This document shows positions 37,312-45,608 of a stretch of DNA of 64,000 nt, piece after piece. The DNA lies in the NCBI RefSeq assembly GCF_004348335.1, contig NZ_SMJW01000007.1, forward strand, positions 1-64,000, read 5' to 3'. The notes beneath the pieces were generated by a model. The model was given only the letters and a program-made list of their open reading frames with translations, was not told the DNA's origin and did no database searches. A program made the translations under genes and the position numbers. This DNA comes from Actinomadura bangladeshensis (GTDB taxonomy: Bacteria > Actinomycetota > Actinomycetes > Streptosporangiales > Streptosporangiaceae). Positions within the stretch are counted from its first letter, which is position 1; each line of letters opens with the position of its first letter.

Positions 37312-38238
37312 TTAGCCGGTCTGCCCCACGCAGCCGAGGGAGCTGGTCTCCGGCTTGAAGCGGGTCGACCAATCGGGGTAGTCCTCCTGCGTGTCCGAGA
37401 ACCATGTGGTGAAATTCTGCTCCCACCTCTGGTTGGACAGGAAATCCTTCAATTGGGCGAGGACGATCCTGCAGTCTTCCTTGTTTCCGGGCTGCAGTCC
37501 GATCATCCACTCGTTCGGCCCGGTCGCCGGGATCTCTACGACATTGTCGTCCTTGTCCTTGGCGACGACGACGTCAGACGACGTCTCCTGGTATCCGTAG
37601 AGGATCAGCAGGTCGGTGCTGACCGCCTCAACCTGCTTGCCCCTGAGAAGCTCGACGCATTCTCCGAAGCGATCCTTGGACAATATGGCGACACCGAGGG
37701 CTTGGAGCGCCTGCTGCGAGGTCGATCCGGTGGTCGTGCAGACGGATTTCCCCTTGAGGTCCGCGGATTTGCGGATCTCCTTGTACTTCTTGCGGACGAG
37801 CACGCCCTGCGGTGTCCGTATATAGGGACCCACCAACTGCACTTTTGATCTGCGTTCCGGGGTGTCGGAGTACGTGGCCACGATCATGGGGAGAGATTTG
37901 TTCTTCAGCTTGTCGTCGCGGTCTTTTGTCACGACCGGAGAGAAAACGTGGTTCGTGCCCGTATTGGTTGTTATGTAGTCGACCAGCCGTATCTCGAATC
38001 CATCGAACCTGGATCCGTTCTGCTGGGAGAGTTGCGGTTGGTCCGGTTTTATGCCGACCGTCATGTTCTTTCCGCGTCCGAAATGCGACTCCGCCGCGTG
38101 GGTCGCGCTGGGCGAGGACTCTGCCGCAACGGGCGGCTGCCCGTGGCACCCGGTGAGGCAGGCAAGAGCGGTGAGCGTCAGAGCCGACACCCCGGCCCCC
38201 GGCTTGGTCATGCGGGCACGCAATTTCTCTCGGATCAT
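37312..38238 (-). CDS. Solute-binding lipoprotein, family 3 (GluB-like) type
   Basis: 308-residue secreted lipoprotein. The signal peptide ends in the lipobox ACLTGC. The mature part follows the bacterial extracellular solute-binding family 3 plan: NMTVGIKPDQPQLSQQNGS, FDGFEIRLVDYI, YSDTPERRSKVQLVGPY, and LKGKSVCTTTGSTSQQAL. It should bind a small ligand such as an amino acid at the cell surface. No ABC transporter genes are next to it, so it may serve as a sensor or use a remote permease. Its ATG overlaps the stop of the upstream membrane-protein gene (ATGA). Lower GC and AT-ending codons are more frequent here than in its neighbours. Confidence 0.88.
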   Translation of the reverse strand: MIREKLRARMTKPGAGVSALTLTALACLTGCHGQPPVAAESSPSATHAAESHFGRGKNMTVGIKPDQPQLSQQNGSRFDGFEIRLVDYITTNTGTNHVFSPVVTKDRDDKLKNKSLPMIVATYSDTPERRSKVQLVGPYIRTPQGVLVRKKYKEIRKSADLKGKSVCTTTGSTSQQALQALGVAILSKDRFGECVELLRGKQVEAVSTDLLILYGYQETSSDVVVAKDKDDNVVEIPATGPNEWMIGLQPGNKEDCRIVLAQLKDFLSNQRWEQNFTTWFSDTQEDYPDWSTRFKPETSSLGCVGQTG

Positions 38239-38903
38239 CTGTGCAGACTTCCTCGTACATGGACATCGACAGCGCACATTGAGTTGGGTTCGACGTTCCG
38301 CACTGTCATGATGACCTCACGGTGCTCGGCGTCGGGCGGTGACCCGAGGCGTATGTCCTTCTCCACGTTCGGTTCTAATTCCACGGAACTCGCTTGCCAG
38401 GAGAGGCGCACCGAGAGCCGGATGCTGTCTCCGCAAGTAGGGGCTTGACGGTTTCGTGGCGTGACAGTGAACGTAAGGCCGAGATACGTCCGCTTCTCCT
38501 TCGACGTGATTTTCGATAGGAGGGAGCTTCCGGCCTGCCTGCCGGTGAAATCCTGCGGTGACAGGCGGGCGTCCTTGGCGGCCAGATACCGGTCGTTCAC
38601 ACCGAGCAGGAGAAAAGGTATCGCGCAGCACGACAATATCCATAGGGTGGCCATCGCGACCTTCTGGTCGATCTTGCCAGAGGTCAGTGCGACCAGTGCC
38701 ATGGTCGCGCCGGTCACCGCACCCAGAATCCCGAGGATGGCGATTGCGGTCGGGCCGTTCATCCAGATCGCGGCAGTCCAGAACGCGACGCACGCGATGA
38801 CCGCAAGCAGCAGCCATGGACTCGAGGCCGGCTGCGCCTCGGGTGCATCGTTCGCTCTGCTCGCTTCGTTGTGATTCTCGGCATCCTGGGTGGGATTGCC
38901 CAT
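38235..38903 (-). CDS. Unknown membrane protein with secreted C-terminal domain
   Basis: 222-residue protein that I do not recognise. A polar N-terminus (about 35 residues, Asn/Glu-rich) precedes three hydrophobic segments (LLLAVIACVAFWTAAIW, AIAILGILGAVTGATMALVA and ATLWILSCCAIPFLLLG). The last 110 residues are a soluble, beta-rich domain with Cys in TCGDS and SMCAV. It overlaps the solute-binding gene by 4 bp and probably works with it as an envelope pair. The ATG at 38903 has only a weak ribosome site. Codon use is less GC-biased than in flanking genes. Confidence 0.7.
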   Translation of the reverse strand: MGNPTQDAENHNEASRANDAPEAQPASSPWLLLAVIACVAFWTAAIWMNGPTAIAILGILGAVTGATMALVALTSGKIDQKVAMATLWILSCCAIPFLLLGVNDRYLAAKDARLSPQDFTGRQAGSSLLSKITSKEKRTYLGLTFTVTPRNRQAPTCGDSIRLSVRLSWQASSVELEPNVEKDIRLGSPPDAEHREVIMTVRNVEPNSMCAVDVHVRGSLHR

Positions 38904-39633
38904 GAGCTGCGCCTTTGTCTGAATCGATAGAAGGGTGGATCCGCCGGCCCGTACATTCGGTTGATGGCAGTATGCCGCCTGAGGCAACAAGGCGCGCAAC
39001 TTTTGCCTCGCCGCGGGCTGATTCGGACCTGTGGGCGACCTGAACGGTCTCAGCGAACAAAAGGCCGTACAGCGCCTTCAGACTGCGGCCTTCGAATTGC
39101 TTGCGGCCAGGATGGCGGCACAGCCCCTTTCTTGCCGGGCGCGGCCGATTCCCGTTCCGGCCAGGGGGCCGCACGCTGGGCGGGACGCGGGATGCGACGG
39201 GCGCGGGGCTGGACGCCGTGCCGCCCGCGCCGAGCCGTCCGGGCGAGGCCGGCGACTGCGACGGCCGCTCGAACTGATCGAGGCGCCCCGGAATCGGGAC
39301 GCCTCGCCGGTACCCCCGATCTCCGGGTATTCGTCAAATGGCTTTCTCACTCGTCCGCGCAGGTGCCGTTCGCCACCCGCCGCGGGCCCGCTTCGGCGTC
39401 GGCCCGCCGGAAGCCGTTCGAGCGCGGCGGCGGACTTCCGGCGCCATGACCACCGCAGCGGGGAGACGCCCTTGCCCTCCTGACCGTTGATCGGCCGAGA
39501 TCCGGCGGGCCTCGGCCCCGGGGCTGCTCCGCGGCCTGGTCGCCCGGCCCGGCAGGGGAGCGGTCGTCGTGGCCGAGAGTGCGTCCGACCACCCCGAGGG
39601 CGGCGTTGCATCGCCCTCGGGGGCGGGCGCGGG
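38904..39633. other. Long interval without a convincing gene
   Basis: About 730 bp. Several overlapping open frames exist on both strands, but all look like Arg/Pro/Ala-rich by-products of high GC. 38904-39050 is AT-richer and should hold the promoter of the membrane/solute-binding pair. A stem-loop lies at 39279-39306. I see no recognisable protein fragment. Confidence 0.5.
39279..39306. terminator. Stem-loop in the 38904-39633 interval
   Basis: CGAGGCGCCCCG and CGGGACGCCTCG pair at 11 of 12 positions around a GAAT loop. No U-run flanks it. It resembles a GC-rich actinomycete terminator, but it is about 330 bp from the nearest stop (39634), so its owner is unclear. Confidence 0.4.
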
Positions 39634-40698
39634 TCAGCGGCGGTGCTCGAGCTTCATGTCGCCCGCGGTCACGTTGCGGATGTGGTCACTGGCGAGCATG
39701 GCGTGCGGGAAGCCGAGTGTGATCGCGCTGACCTCGTCAAGGCGGGCCAGATGGGAGGCAGAGAGGTCGACGTTCAGGGCGCCCAGATTGGTCTCCAACT
39801 GCGAGGGGGTGCGGGCGCCGATGATGGGCGCCGTCACACCCGGGCGCCGCAGCGCCCAGGCCAGCCCGACCTGGGCGGGTGTGCTACCCGACTCCGCCGC
39901 GATCTCCTTGACGACGTCGGCGATGGCGAGGTTGCGTTCGGTGAGCGTGCCGAGGGCGAAGTTGAAGCTCTTGCGGGTGCCGTCGGCGGACGCGGTGTTC
40001 GCCGCGGTCAGGTCGTCGCGGCCGTACTTGCCGGTGAGCAGCCCGCCGGCCAGGGGCGAGTACGGAACCACGCCCAGCCCCATCTCGCGCGCCATGGGGA
40101 TCAGGTCGCGCTCACCCGTGCGTTCGATCAGGTTGTACTCGATCTGCAGCGCGACCAGCGGCGACCAGCCGCGCAGGTCGGCGATCGCCTGCATGCGCGA
40201 CACCTGCCAGGCCGGGGCGTTGGAGATCCCCACGTACAGGACCTTGCCCTGCCGGACGAGATCGTCCAGGCCGCGCAGGATCTCCTCGACCGGAGTGGTG
40301 AAATCCCACACGTGCAGGTACAGCAGATCGATGTAGTCGGTGTTCAGCCGTCGCAGACTGGTCTCCACCGACGCGAACAGGTTCTTGCGGTGGGCGCCCC
40401 TGGCGTTCGGGTCACCAGGCCGGCGCAGCGTCGTGTACTTCGTCGCCAGCACCAAGCTTTCGCGGTTGCCGCGCGCGAATTCGCCCAGCAGACGCTCGGA
40501 GCTGCCGTTGCTGTAGGTGTCGGCGGTGTCGATGAAGTTGCCGCCGCGGTCGACGTAGACGTCGAACAGCTTGCGCGCCTCGTCCGGCTCGGCGCCCCAG
40601 CCCGACTCGGTGCCGAAGGTCGCCGCGCCCAGCGCCAGCGGCGAGACCCGCAGCCCGGACCGGCCCAGCTGCCGGTAGGTGTCGAGGGTGAGCGACAT
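39634..40698 (-). CDS. Aldo/keto reductase
   Basis: 354-residue NADPH-dependent reductase of the AKR (Tas/YajO/PhdYeZ-like) type. Catalytic-site segments: FIDTADTYSNGSSE (Asp and Tyr), LATKYTTLRR (Lys) and DLLYLHVWDFTTPVEE (His). The C-terminal NADP-binding stretch is VTAPIIGARTPSQLETNLGA. It should reduce aldehydes or ketones in the cytoplasm. The ATG at 40698 follows AGGAGG. It is divergent from an XRE-family regulator 111 bp away, a layout commonly seen when that regulator controls the reductase. Confidence 0.93.
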   Translation of the reverse strand: MSLTLDTYRQLGRSGLRVSPLALGAATFGTESGWGAEPDEARKLFDVYVDRGGNFIDTADTYSNGSSERLLGEFARGNRESLVLATKYTTLRRPGDPNARGAHRKNLFASVETSLRRLNTDYIDLLYLHVWDFTTPVEEILRGLDDLVRQGKVLYVGISNAPAWQVSRMQAIADLRGWSPLVALQIEYNLIERTGERDLIPMAREMGLGVVPYSPLAGGLLTGKYGRDDLTAANTASADGTRKSFNFALGTLTERNLAIADVVKEIAAESGSTPAQVGLAWALRRPGVTAPIIGARTPSQLETNLGALNVDLSASHLARLDEVSAITLGFPHAMLASDHIRNVTAGDMKLEHRR

Positions 40699-40809
40699 CG
40701 TGTCCTCCTGTGTTCGTGGTTCGAGGACAAGCCTGTGACCGGCGCGGGCCGGGGGTAAGGGAAGGCACTTCCTGGGAACAGCGGTCCCACCCTGGCTGTT
40801 GGACCGGAC

Positions 40810-41643
40810 ATGATCAGCACCGCCGTGGACACGACACAGGAACTGGCCGCGTTCCTGCGGACCCGTCGCGAGCGCCTGGACCCCCGGGATCTCGGCCTGC
40901 CGTCGGGCCGGCGGTCCCGGCGCACCCCGGGGCTGCGCCGCGAAGAGGTCGCCGAACTGGCCGGGGTCAGCATCGACTACATCGTGCGGCTCGAACAGGC
41001 CCGCGGGCTGCGGCCCTCGGCGGACGTCGTGGAGGCGCTGGCCCGCGCACTGCGGCTGGCCCCCGACGAACGCGCCTACCTCTTCGACCTGGCCCGCCGG
41101 CGCCCCCGCGGCGCCGCCAAGCCGGCCACCGTCGCGGCCCCGCCGCTGGCCCGCCTGGTGGACGACCTGTCGCCGCTGCCGGCCATGCTGCTGAACCACC
41201 GCTTCGACATCCTGGCCTGGAACCGCGAAATGGCGAGGCTGCAACTCGACTTCGACGCCCTGCCGCCGTCCCAGCGCAACGCGATGTGGCTGTGCCTGAT
41301 GCACCCGGAGACGCGCGAGTACTACATCGACCGCGAACGCGTCCTGCGGGAGGGGGTCGCCCGCCTCCGCGCCGCGTGGGCCGCGCATCCGGAAGACCGG
41401 GCGCTGACCGACCTCATCTCCGGCCTCCTCGCCGGCAACGAGGAGTTCGCGCGGCTGTGGGCCGAGCGGGACGTCAAGGTCAACGGCCGCGGCGACAAGG
41501 CGATACGGCATCCCGAGGCCGGTGTGCTCAGCATGCATTTCGAAGTCCTCATGCCGCTGCAGGACCCGGAGCAGCGGTTGATGATCAGCCGCGCCGCCGA
41601 CGATGCGAGCCGGTCGGCATTGGACCGCCTGTTCGCACGGTGA
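40810..41643 (+). CDS. XRE-family regulator with MmyB-like ligand domain
   Basis: 277-residue regulator. The N-terminal helix-turn-helix is typical (RTPGLRREEVAELAGVSIDY and IVRLEQARGLRPS). The C-terminal MmyB-like PAS-type domain contains PAMLLNHRFDILAWNREM and ends with the usual hydrophobic stretch (FEVLMPLQDPEQRLMI). These proteins repress or activate an adjacent oxidoreductase, so the divergent aldo/keto reductase is the likely target. The short inverted repeat GGAAG-GCA-CTTCC (40760-40772) between them is a weak operator candidate. Confidence 0.92.
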   Translation: MISTAVDTTQELAAFLRTRRERLDPRDLGLPSGRRSRRTPGLRREEVAELAGVSIDYIVRLEQARGLRPSADVVEALARALRLAPDERAYLFDLARRRPRGAAKPATVAAPPLARLVDDLSPLPAMLLNHRFDILAWNREMARLQLDFDALPPSQRNAMWLCLMHPETREYYIDRERVLREGVARLRAAWAAHPEDRALTDLISGLLAGNEEFARLWAERDVKVNGRGDKAIRHPEAGVLSMHFEVLMPLQDPEQRLMISRAADDASRSALDRLFAR

Positions 41644-41773
41644 TACGGACCGTCCCGCCTGATCGACGAGAACCGCCCCCGGGGCGTCGCGGCGTACGTC
41701 ATGCCGTGGTCGGAGGTCGGGTTTCGACCGTGGTCTGATGACCGGGAGACGCGGGCGGCCGAAGCTGGGCGGC

Positions 41774-42493
41774 ATGACATCACAGACGGAGGCCGCCCCG
41801 GCGATCAGGGTCGAGGGGCTGACGAAACGGTACGGCCGGCGGACGGTGGTCGACGCTCTGACGTTCACCGTCCGGCCGGGCGCGGTGACGGGCTTCTTCG
41901 GCCCGAACGGCGCGGGCAAGACCACGGCGATGAAGGCGGTCGTGGGGCTGGCGCGCCCGTCGGCGGGCTCGGTGTCGGTGCTGGGCGCGCCGGTGGCCTC
42001 GCTGGTGCCGGACGCGCGCCGGATCGGCGTCCACATCGAGCCGTGCGGCGCGCACCCCGCCCGGACGGCCCGCGCGCACCTGCGGGCGCTGGCGCTGGCG
42101 GCGGGGCTGCCGCGCCGCCGCGCCGACGAGGTGCTGGAGGTCGCCGAGTTGACGGGGGCGGCGCGCCGCCGGGTCGGCGCCTTCTCGCTGGGGATGCGCC
42201 AGCGGCTCGGGCTCGCCGCCGCGCTGCTCGGCGACCCGGAGATCCTGGTGCTGGACGAGCCGGCCAACGGCCTCGACCCGCAGGGCATCCGCTGGCTCCG
42301 GACGATGCTCCGCGAACGGGCCGCGAAGGGCGGCACGGTGCTGCTGTCCAGCCACCTGCTCGCGGAGGCCGCGCAGACCGTCGACGACGTGGTCGTCATC
42401 GACCGTGGCAGGCTGGTCCACCAGGGACCGATCAGTGGGGTGGAGTCGCTGGAGGACGTGTTCCTCGAGCTCACCGGAGGGGTGGAACGATGA
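41774..42493 (+). CDS. ABC transporter ATP-binding protein
   Basis: 239-residue ATPase of the ABC-2/drug-exporter type. Walker A FFGPNGAGKTTAMKA, signature FSLGMRQRLGLAAALL, Walker B ILVLDEPANGLDPQG and the H-loop LLSSHLLAEA are intact. It works with the overlapping permease gene. The start ATG at 41774 is preferred over an upstream frame start at 41738. The four genes 41774-45037 overlap by 4 bp at each junction and form one operon that ends with a two-component system. Confidence 0.93.
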   Translation: MTSQTEAAPAIRVEGLTKRYGRRTVVDALTFTVRPGAVTGFFGPNGAGKTTAMKAVVGLARPSAGSVSVLGAPVASLVPDARRIGVHIEPCGAHPARTARAHLRALALAAGLPRRRADEVLEVAELTGAARRRVGAFSLGMRQRLGLAAALLGDPEILVLDEPANGLDPQGIRWLRTMLRERAAKGGTVLLSSHLLAEAAQTVDDVVVIDRGRLVHQGPISGVESLEDVFLELTGGVER

Positions 42494-43209
42494 TCGGCCT
42501 GCTTCGCGCGGAACTGCTCAAGGCGGTGACCACCCGCGCCGTGTGGGGGTTCGCGATCGGCGGGACGGCCTTCGCCGCCCTGAACGCGGTGCTCATCGCC
42601 AAGGCGTCGGGGACGCTCGACGAGATCCCGGAGAAGAAGGAGGCGCTGGCGGGGCTCCCCGTCCTCCTGCTGCTGTGGGGGCTGGTCGGCGCGGCCGGCG
42701 AGTACCGCCACCGGACCGCCGCGCCCACGGCGCTGGTCGCCCGGCGCGGCCGCGGAACCGTCCTGGCGGTGCGGATCGCGGCGTACGCGCTGACCGGGCT
42801 CGGGCTGGCGCTGCTGATCAACGCGGTCGCGGTCGGCGTGGCGCTGCCCCTGCTGGCGGACCAGCCCGGCCCGGACCTGACGTCCGCCCAGGTGGCCGAG
42901 GTCGTGGCGGGCAACGTCGGGGCGTTCGTGCTGGCGGCGGTGCTGGGCGCGGCGGTCGGCGCGCTGATCCGCGTCCCGGTCGTCGGCGCGGTCGTCCTGC
43001 TGATCCTGGCCCTGGTGGTGCAGCCCCTGGTGGGCGGCGCGTGGGAGCGGGAAGGAAACCTCTCGCCGTTCGGCGCGGCGGGCGTCATGACCGGCGGAAC
43101 CCACGACACGACGCTCACGGTCGCGGAGGCCGGTGCGGTGTTCGCGGTCTGGACGGTCCTCGCGGTACTGATCGCGGTCGCGTGCGAACGACGGCGCGAC
43201 CTGGCGTGA
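42490..43209 (+). CDS. ABC-2-type permease subunit
   Basis: 239-residue membrane protein with about six hydrophobic segments, including VLLLLWGLVGAAGEY, AAYALTGLGLALLINAVAVG and VVGAVVLLILALVVQPLVGG. The N-terminal LLRAELLKAVTTRAVWG is the usual amphipathic entry of ABC-2 permeases. The ATG overlaps the ATPase stop (ATGA). It forms the membrane part of the exporter, probably as a dimer. The substrate could be a peptide, lantibiotic or drug (inferred from pairing with a sensor kinase). Confidence 0.9.
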   Translation: MIGLLRAELLKAVTTRAVWGFAIGGTAFAALNAVLIAKASGTLDEIPEKKEALAGLPVLLLLWGLVGAAGEYRHRTAAPTALVARRGRGTVLAVRIAAYALTGLGLALLINAVAVGVALPLLADQPGPDLTSAQVAEVVAGNVGAFVLAAVLGAAVGALIRVPVVGAVVLLILALVVQPLVGGAWEREGNLSPFGAAGVMTGGTHDTTLTVAEAGAVFAVWTVLAVLIAVACERRRDLA

Positions 43210-44333
43210 GCGTGGGCATCGCGGAGCGGATCCGGGCGGTGCGGGGCTTGCAGGCCGCGCACCGCCCGGTGCTGTTCGACATCGCGCTCGCCGTGGCGGC
43301 GACCTTCGTGGAAGTGGGGCTGCTGTTCAACGACGGCACGCACGCCGTGCCCCTGCCGATCGCGGTGACCGTCCTCACCGGTGCGGCGCTGCTGGCCCGC
43401 CGCCGGTCCGGGGTGGCGGTGACCGCTGTGACGGTCGCGTCGGCGGCCGTGCTGGCCGCGGCGGGATACTCGCCCGGTGGCGCGCCCGTCGTCGTCGCGC
43501 TGTGGTCGCTCGCCGAAACACGCGACCGGCGCGTCTCGCTCGCGGTGCTGGCACCGGTGATCGTGTTCCTGGCCGCCTGCAGCATCTGCACCCCGCCCGC
43601 GCCGGTCGGCGCGTGGATGCTCGGCGCCTACATGCAGACGCGCCGCCGCTACGTCCGGGCGGTCGAGGAGCGGGCCGCCACCCTCGAACGCGAACGGGAG
43701 CAGCTCGACCTGATCGCGGCGCAGCGCGAACGCGGCGCGATCGCCCGCGAACTGCACGACATCGTCGCGCACTCGGTGACGGTGATGCTGATCGGGGTCC
43801 GCGGCGCCCGCGACGTCCTGGAGACCGAACCGCAGGTGGCCGCGCGGACGCTGGAGCAGGTGGAGACCAGCGCCGAGCGGAGCCTGGCCGAACTGCGCCG
43901 GATCCTCGTCCTGCTGCGCGACCGGCAGGCGGCGGAGACGCGGCCGCAGCCCGCACTGGCCGACCTGGACGACCTGGTCGCCGGGTACCGCGCTGCGGGC
44001 CTGCCGGTCCGGCTGGAGATCGCCGGGGAACCCCTGGACCTGCCGAGCGGGGTGGAGCTGTCCGCCTACCGGATCATCGAGGAGGCGCTGACCAACGCGC
44101 TGAAACACGCCGGCGCGACACTGGTCACGGTGAGGCTGGACTACGGCGGCACTGACCTGGAGGTGCGGGTGCACGACGACGGGACGGGAACCGGCGAGCC
44201 GGGCCCCGGCGGGCACGGCTTGGTGGGGATGCGGGAACGGGTCGCGGTGCTCGGCGGCGACCTGGAGACCGGCCCCGCCCCTGGCGGCGGCTTCCGGGTC
44301 GCGGCACGGCTGCCGATCGGGGAGCCCGCATGA
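43206..44333 (+). CDS. Two-component sensor histidine kinase, NarL/DesK type
   Basis: 375-residue kinase. The N-terminal 145 residues hold four to five hydrophobic segments with little extracellular domain. The HisKA_3 phosphoacceptor is ARELHDIVAHSVTVML with His184. The ATPase domain shows IEEALTNALKHAGA, VHDDGTG and GGHGLVGMRERV. The GTG at 43206 overlaps the permease stop. It pairs with the response regulator encoded 4 bp in. The lack of a sensory domain suggests membrane or transporter-coupled sensing. Confidence 0.92.
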   Translation: MSVGIAERIRAVRGLQAAHRPVLFDIALAVAATFVEVGLLFNDGTHAVPLPIAVTVLTGAALLARRRSGVAVTAVTVASAAVLAAAGYSPGGAPVVVALWSLAETRDRRVSLAVLAPVIVFLAACSICTPPAPVGAWMLGAYMQTRRRYVRAVEERAATLEREREQLDLIAAQRERGAIARELHDIVAHSVTVMLIGVRGARDVLETEPQVAARTLEQVETSAERSLAELRRILVLLRDRQAAETRPQPALADLDDLVAGYRAAGLPVRLEIAGEPLDLPSGVELSAYRIIEEALTNALKHAGATLVTVRLDYGGTDLEVRVHDDGTGTGEPGPGGHGLVGMRERVAVLGGDLETGPAPGGGFRVAARLPIGEPA

Positions 44334-45037
44334 CGATCCGGGTGCTGATCGTCGACGACCAGGAACTGATCCGGATCGGCTTCCGGCTGTTCCTGCAGAC
44401 CCGTACCGACCTGGAGGTCGTCGGCGAGGCCGCGGACGGCCACGAGGCGATCGCGCGCGCGGCCGAACTGCGACCCGACGTCGTCCTGATGGACGTCCGG
44501 ATGCCGCGGATGGACGGCGTCGAGGCCACCGCACGCATCACCGCCACGGACCGTCCTGCACCGGACGAGCCCGGCTCGACCGCCGGTCCGCCGCGCGTAC
44601 TGATCCTCACCACCTACGACCTCGACGAATACGTGTTCGGCGCACTGCGCGCCGGGGCGTCCGGATTCCTGCTGAAGGACGCGCCCCGAGAGCGGCTCCT
44701 GGAGGCGATCCGCGTCGTCCACCAGGGCGAGGCGCTGCTATCCCCGTCGATCACCCGCCGCCTGATCGAGGACTACGCCGGACGCACCGACCCCGTCCGG
44801 CCGTCCCCGGACCTGCTGACCGCACTGACCCCGCGCGAACGCGAGATGCTCCTCCTCGTCGCCCAGGGCCTGTCGAACCAGGAGATCGCGGCGCGCCTCG
44901 TCGTCACCGAGGCCACCGTCAAAAGCCACGTCGGCAGCGTCTTCGCCAAACTCCACCTACGCGACCGCGTCCAAGCCGTCGTCCTGGCCTACGAACACGG
45001 CATCGTCGTCCCCGGCCGCCGCCCGAACCTCCAATGA
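44330..45037 (+). CDS. Response regulator, NarL/LuxR type
   Basis: 235-residue regulator. The receiver has the acidic pair VDDQ, phosphoacceptor Asp55 in VVLMDVRMPRMDG, Thr in LILTTYD and Lys in FLLKDAP. The C-terminal LuxR domain is LTPREREMLLLVAQGLSN to ATVKSHVGSVFAKLHL. The ATG overlaps the kinase stop (ATGA). It probably regulates the ABC exporter of its own operon. Confidence 0.95.
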   Translation: MTIRVLIVDDQELIRIGFRLFLQTRTDLEVVGEAADGHEAIARAAELRPDVVLMDVRMPRMDGVEATARITATDRPAPDEPGSTAGPPRVLILTTYDLDEYVFGALRAGASGFLLKDAPRERLLEAIRVVHQGEALLSPSITRRLIEDYAGRTDPVRPSPDLLTALTPREREMLLLVAQGLSNQEIAARLVVTEATVKSHVGSVFAKLHLRDRVQAVVLAYEHGIVVPGRRPNLQ

Positions 45038-45059
45038 ATCCACTGGAGTACGCCCAGGC

Positions 45060-45608
45060 TCAGATCTTGGTGTTGAGGTCGACGTCCGGGGGCGCCACGT
45101 AGATGCGTGAACTGATCATGGCCAGCAGCACACTGCCCTTGTCGTTGCGCGGCTTGATCCACTCGATGGTGAGCTTGGAGTGATCGTCAGTGCGTTCTGC
45201 CCAGATCTCCGGATCTTGTTTGGAGAACGCGTCCCGGCCCTCCTGGACGACCTTCCACCCCGCTGAGGGCAGCGCTTTGCGGACGCGTGCGTAGCCTTCT
45301 CCGATCTCCTGATCCGGCAGGCCCCAGACGGACCAGGAACCCGTCATGCTGTAGCCCCGCTCGACGCCTTGCGCCTCAGTGTTGATCAACGCGGCGGGTG
45401 GATCGCCCTTCCCTTTCGGGAGATCGACCATCTCCTTGATGCCGGCCAGACGGGCCTCCACCTGCGACCGTACTGTCTCCGGATCGGCGGCCTTCGGTTC
45501 ATATCCAATATCGTTCATGGCTTGGCATCCGCTCGTGGTCAATGTGACGGCGGCCAGTACCACCCCGGTCAAGGGGCCTCGTACGCCCTTCATTCGGACG
45601 GTTCTCAT
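45060..45608 (-). CDS. Small lipoprotein of the type VII secretion-associated group
   Basis: 182-residue protein. The signal peptide ends in the lipobox TTSGCQ. No family is recognised in the mature part, which contains VEARLAGIKEMVDLPKGKG and YARVRKALPSAGWKVVQEGR. The ATG at 45608 overlaps the stop of the DUF1023 hydrolase (ATGA), so it is the last gene of the group 45060-50653. A second ATG at 45593 is possible. It ends 23 bp from the convergent response regulator. Confidence 0.8.
   Translation of the reverse strand: MRTVRMKGVRGPLTGVVLAAVTLTTSGCQAMNDIGYEPKAADPETVRSQVEARLAGIKEMVDLPKGKGDPPAALINTEAQGVERGYSMTGSWSVWGLPDQEIGEGYARVRKALPSAGWKVVQEGRDAFSKQDPEIWAERTDDHSKLTIEWIKPRNDKGSVLLAMISSRIYVAPPDVDLNTKI

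Noticed and set aside
39031-39611. Several open frames in the interval before the aldo/keto reductase
   Set aside because: None has a ribosome site, motif or typical codon pattern; they overlap on both strands.
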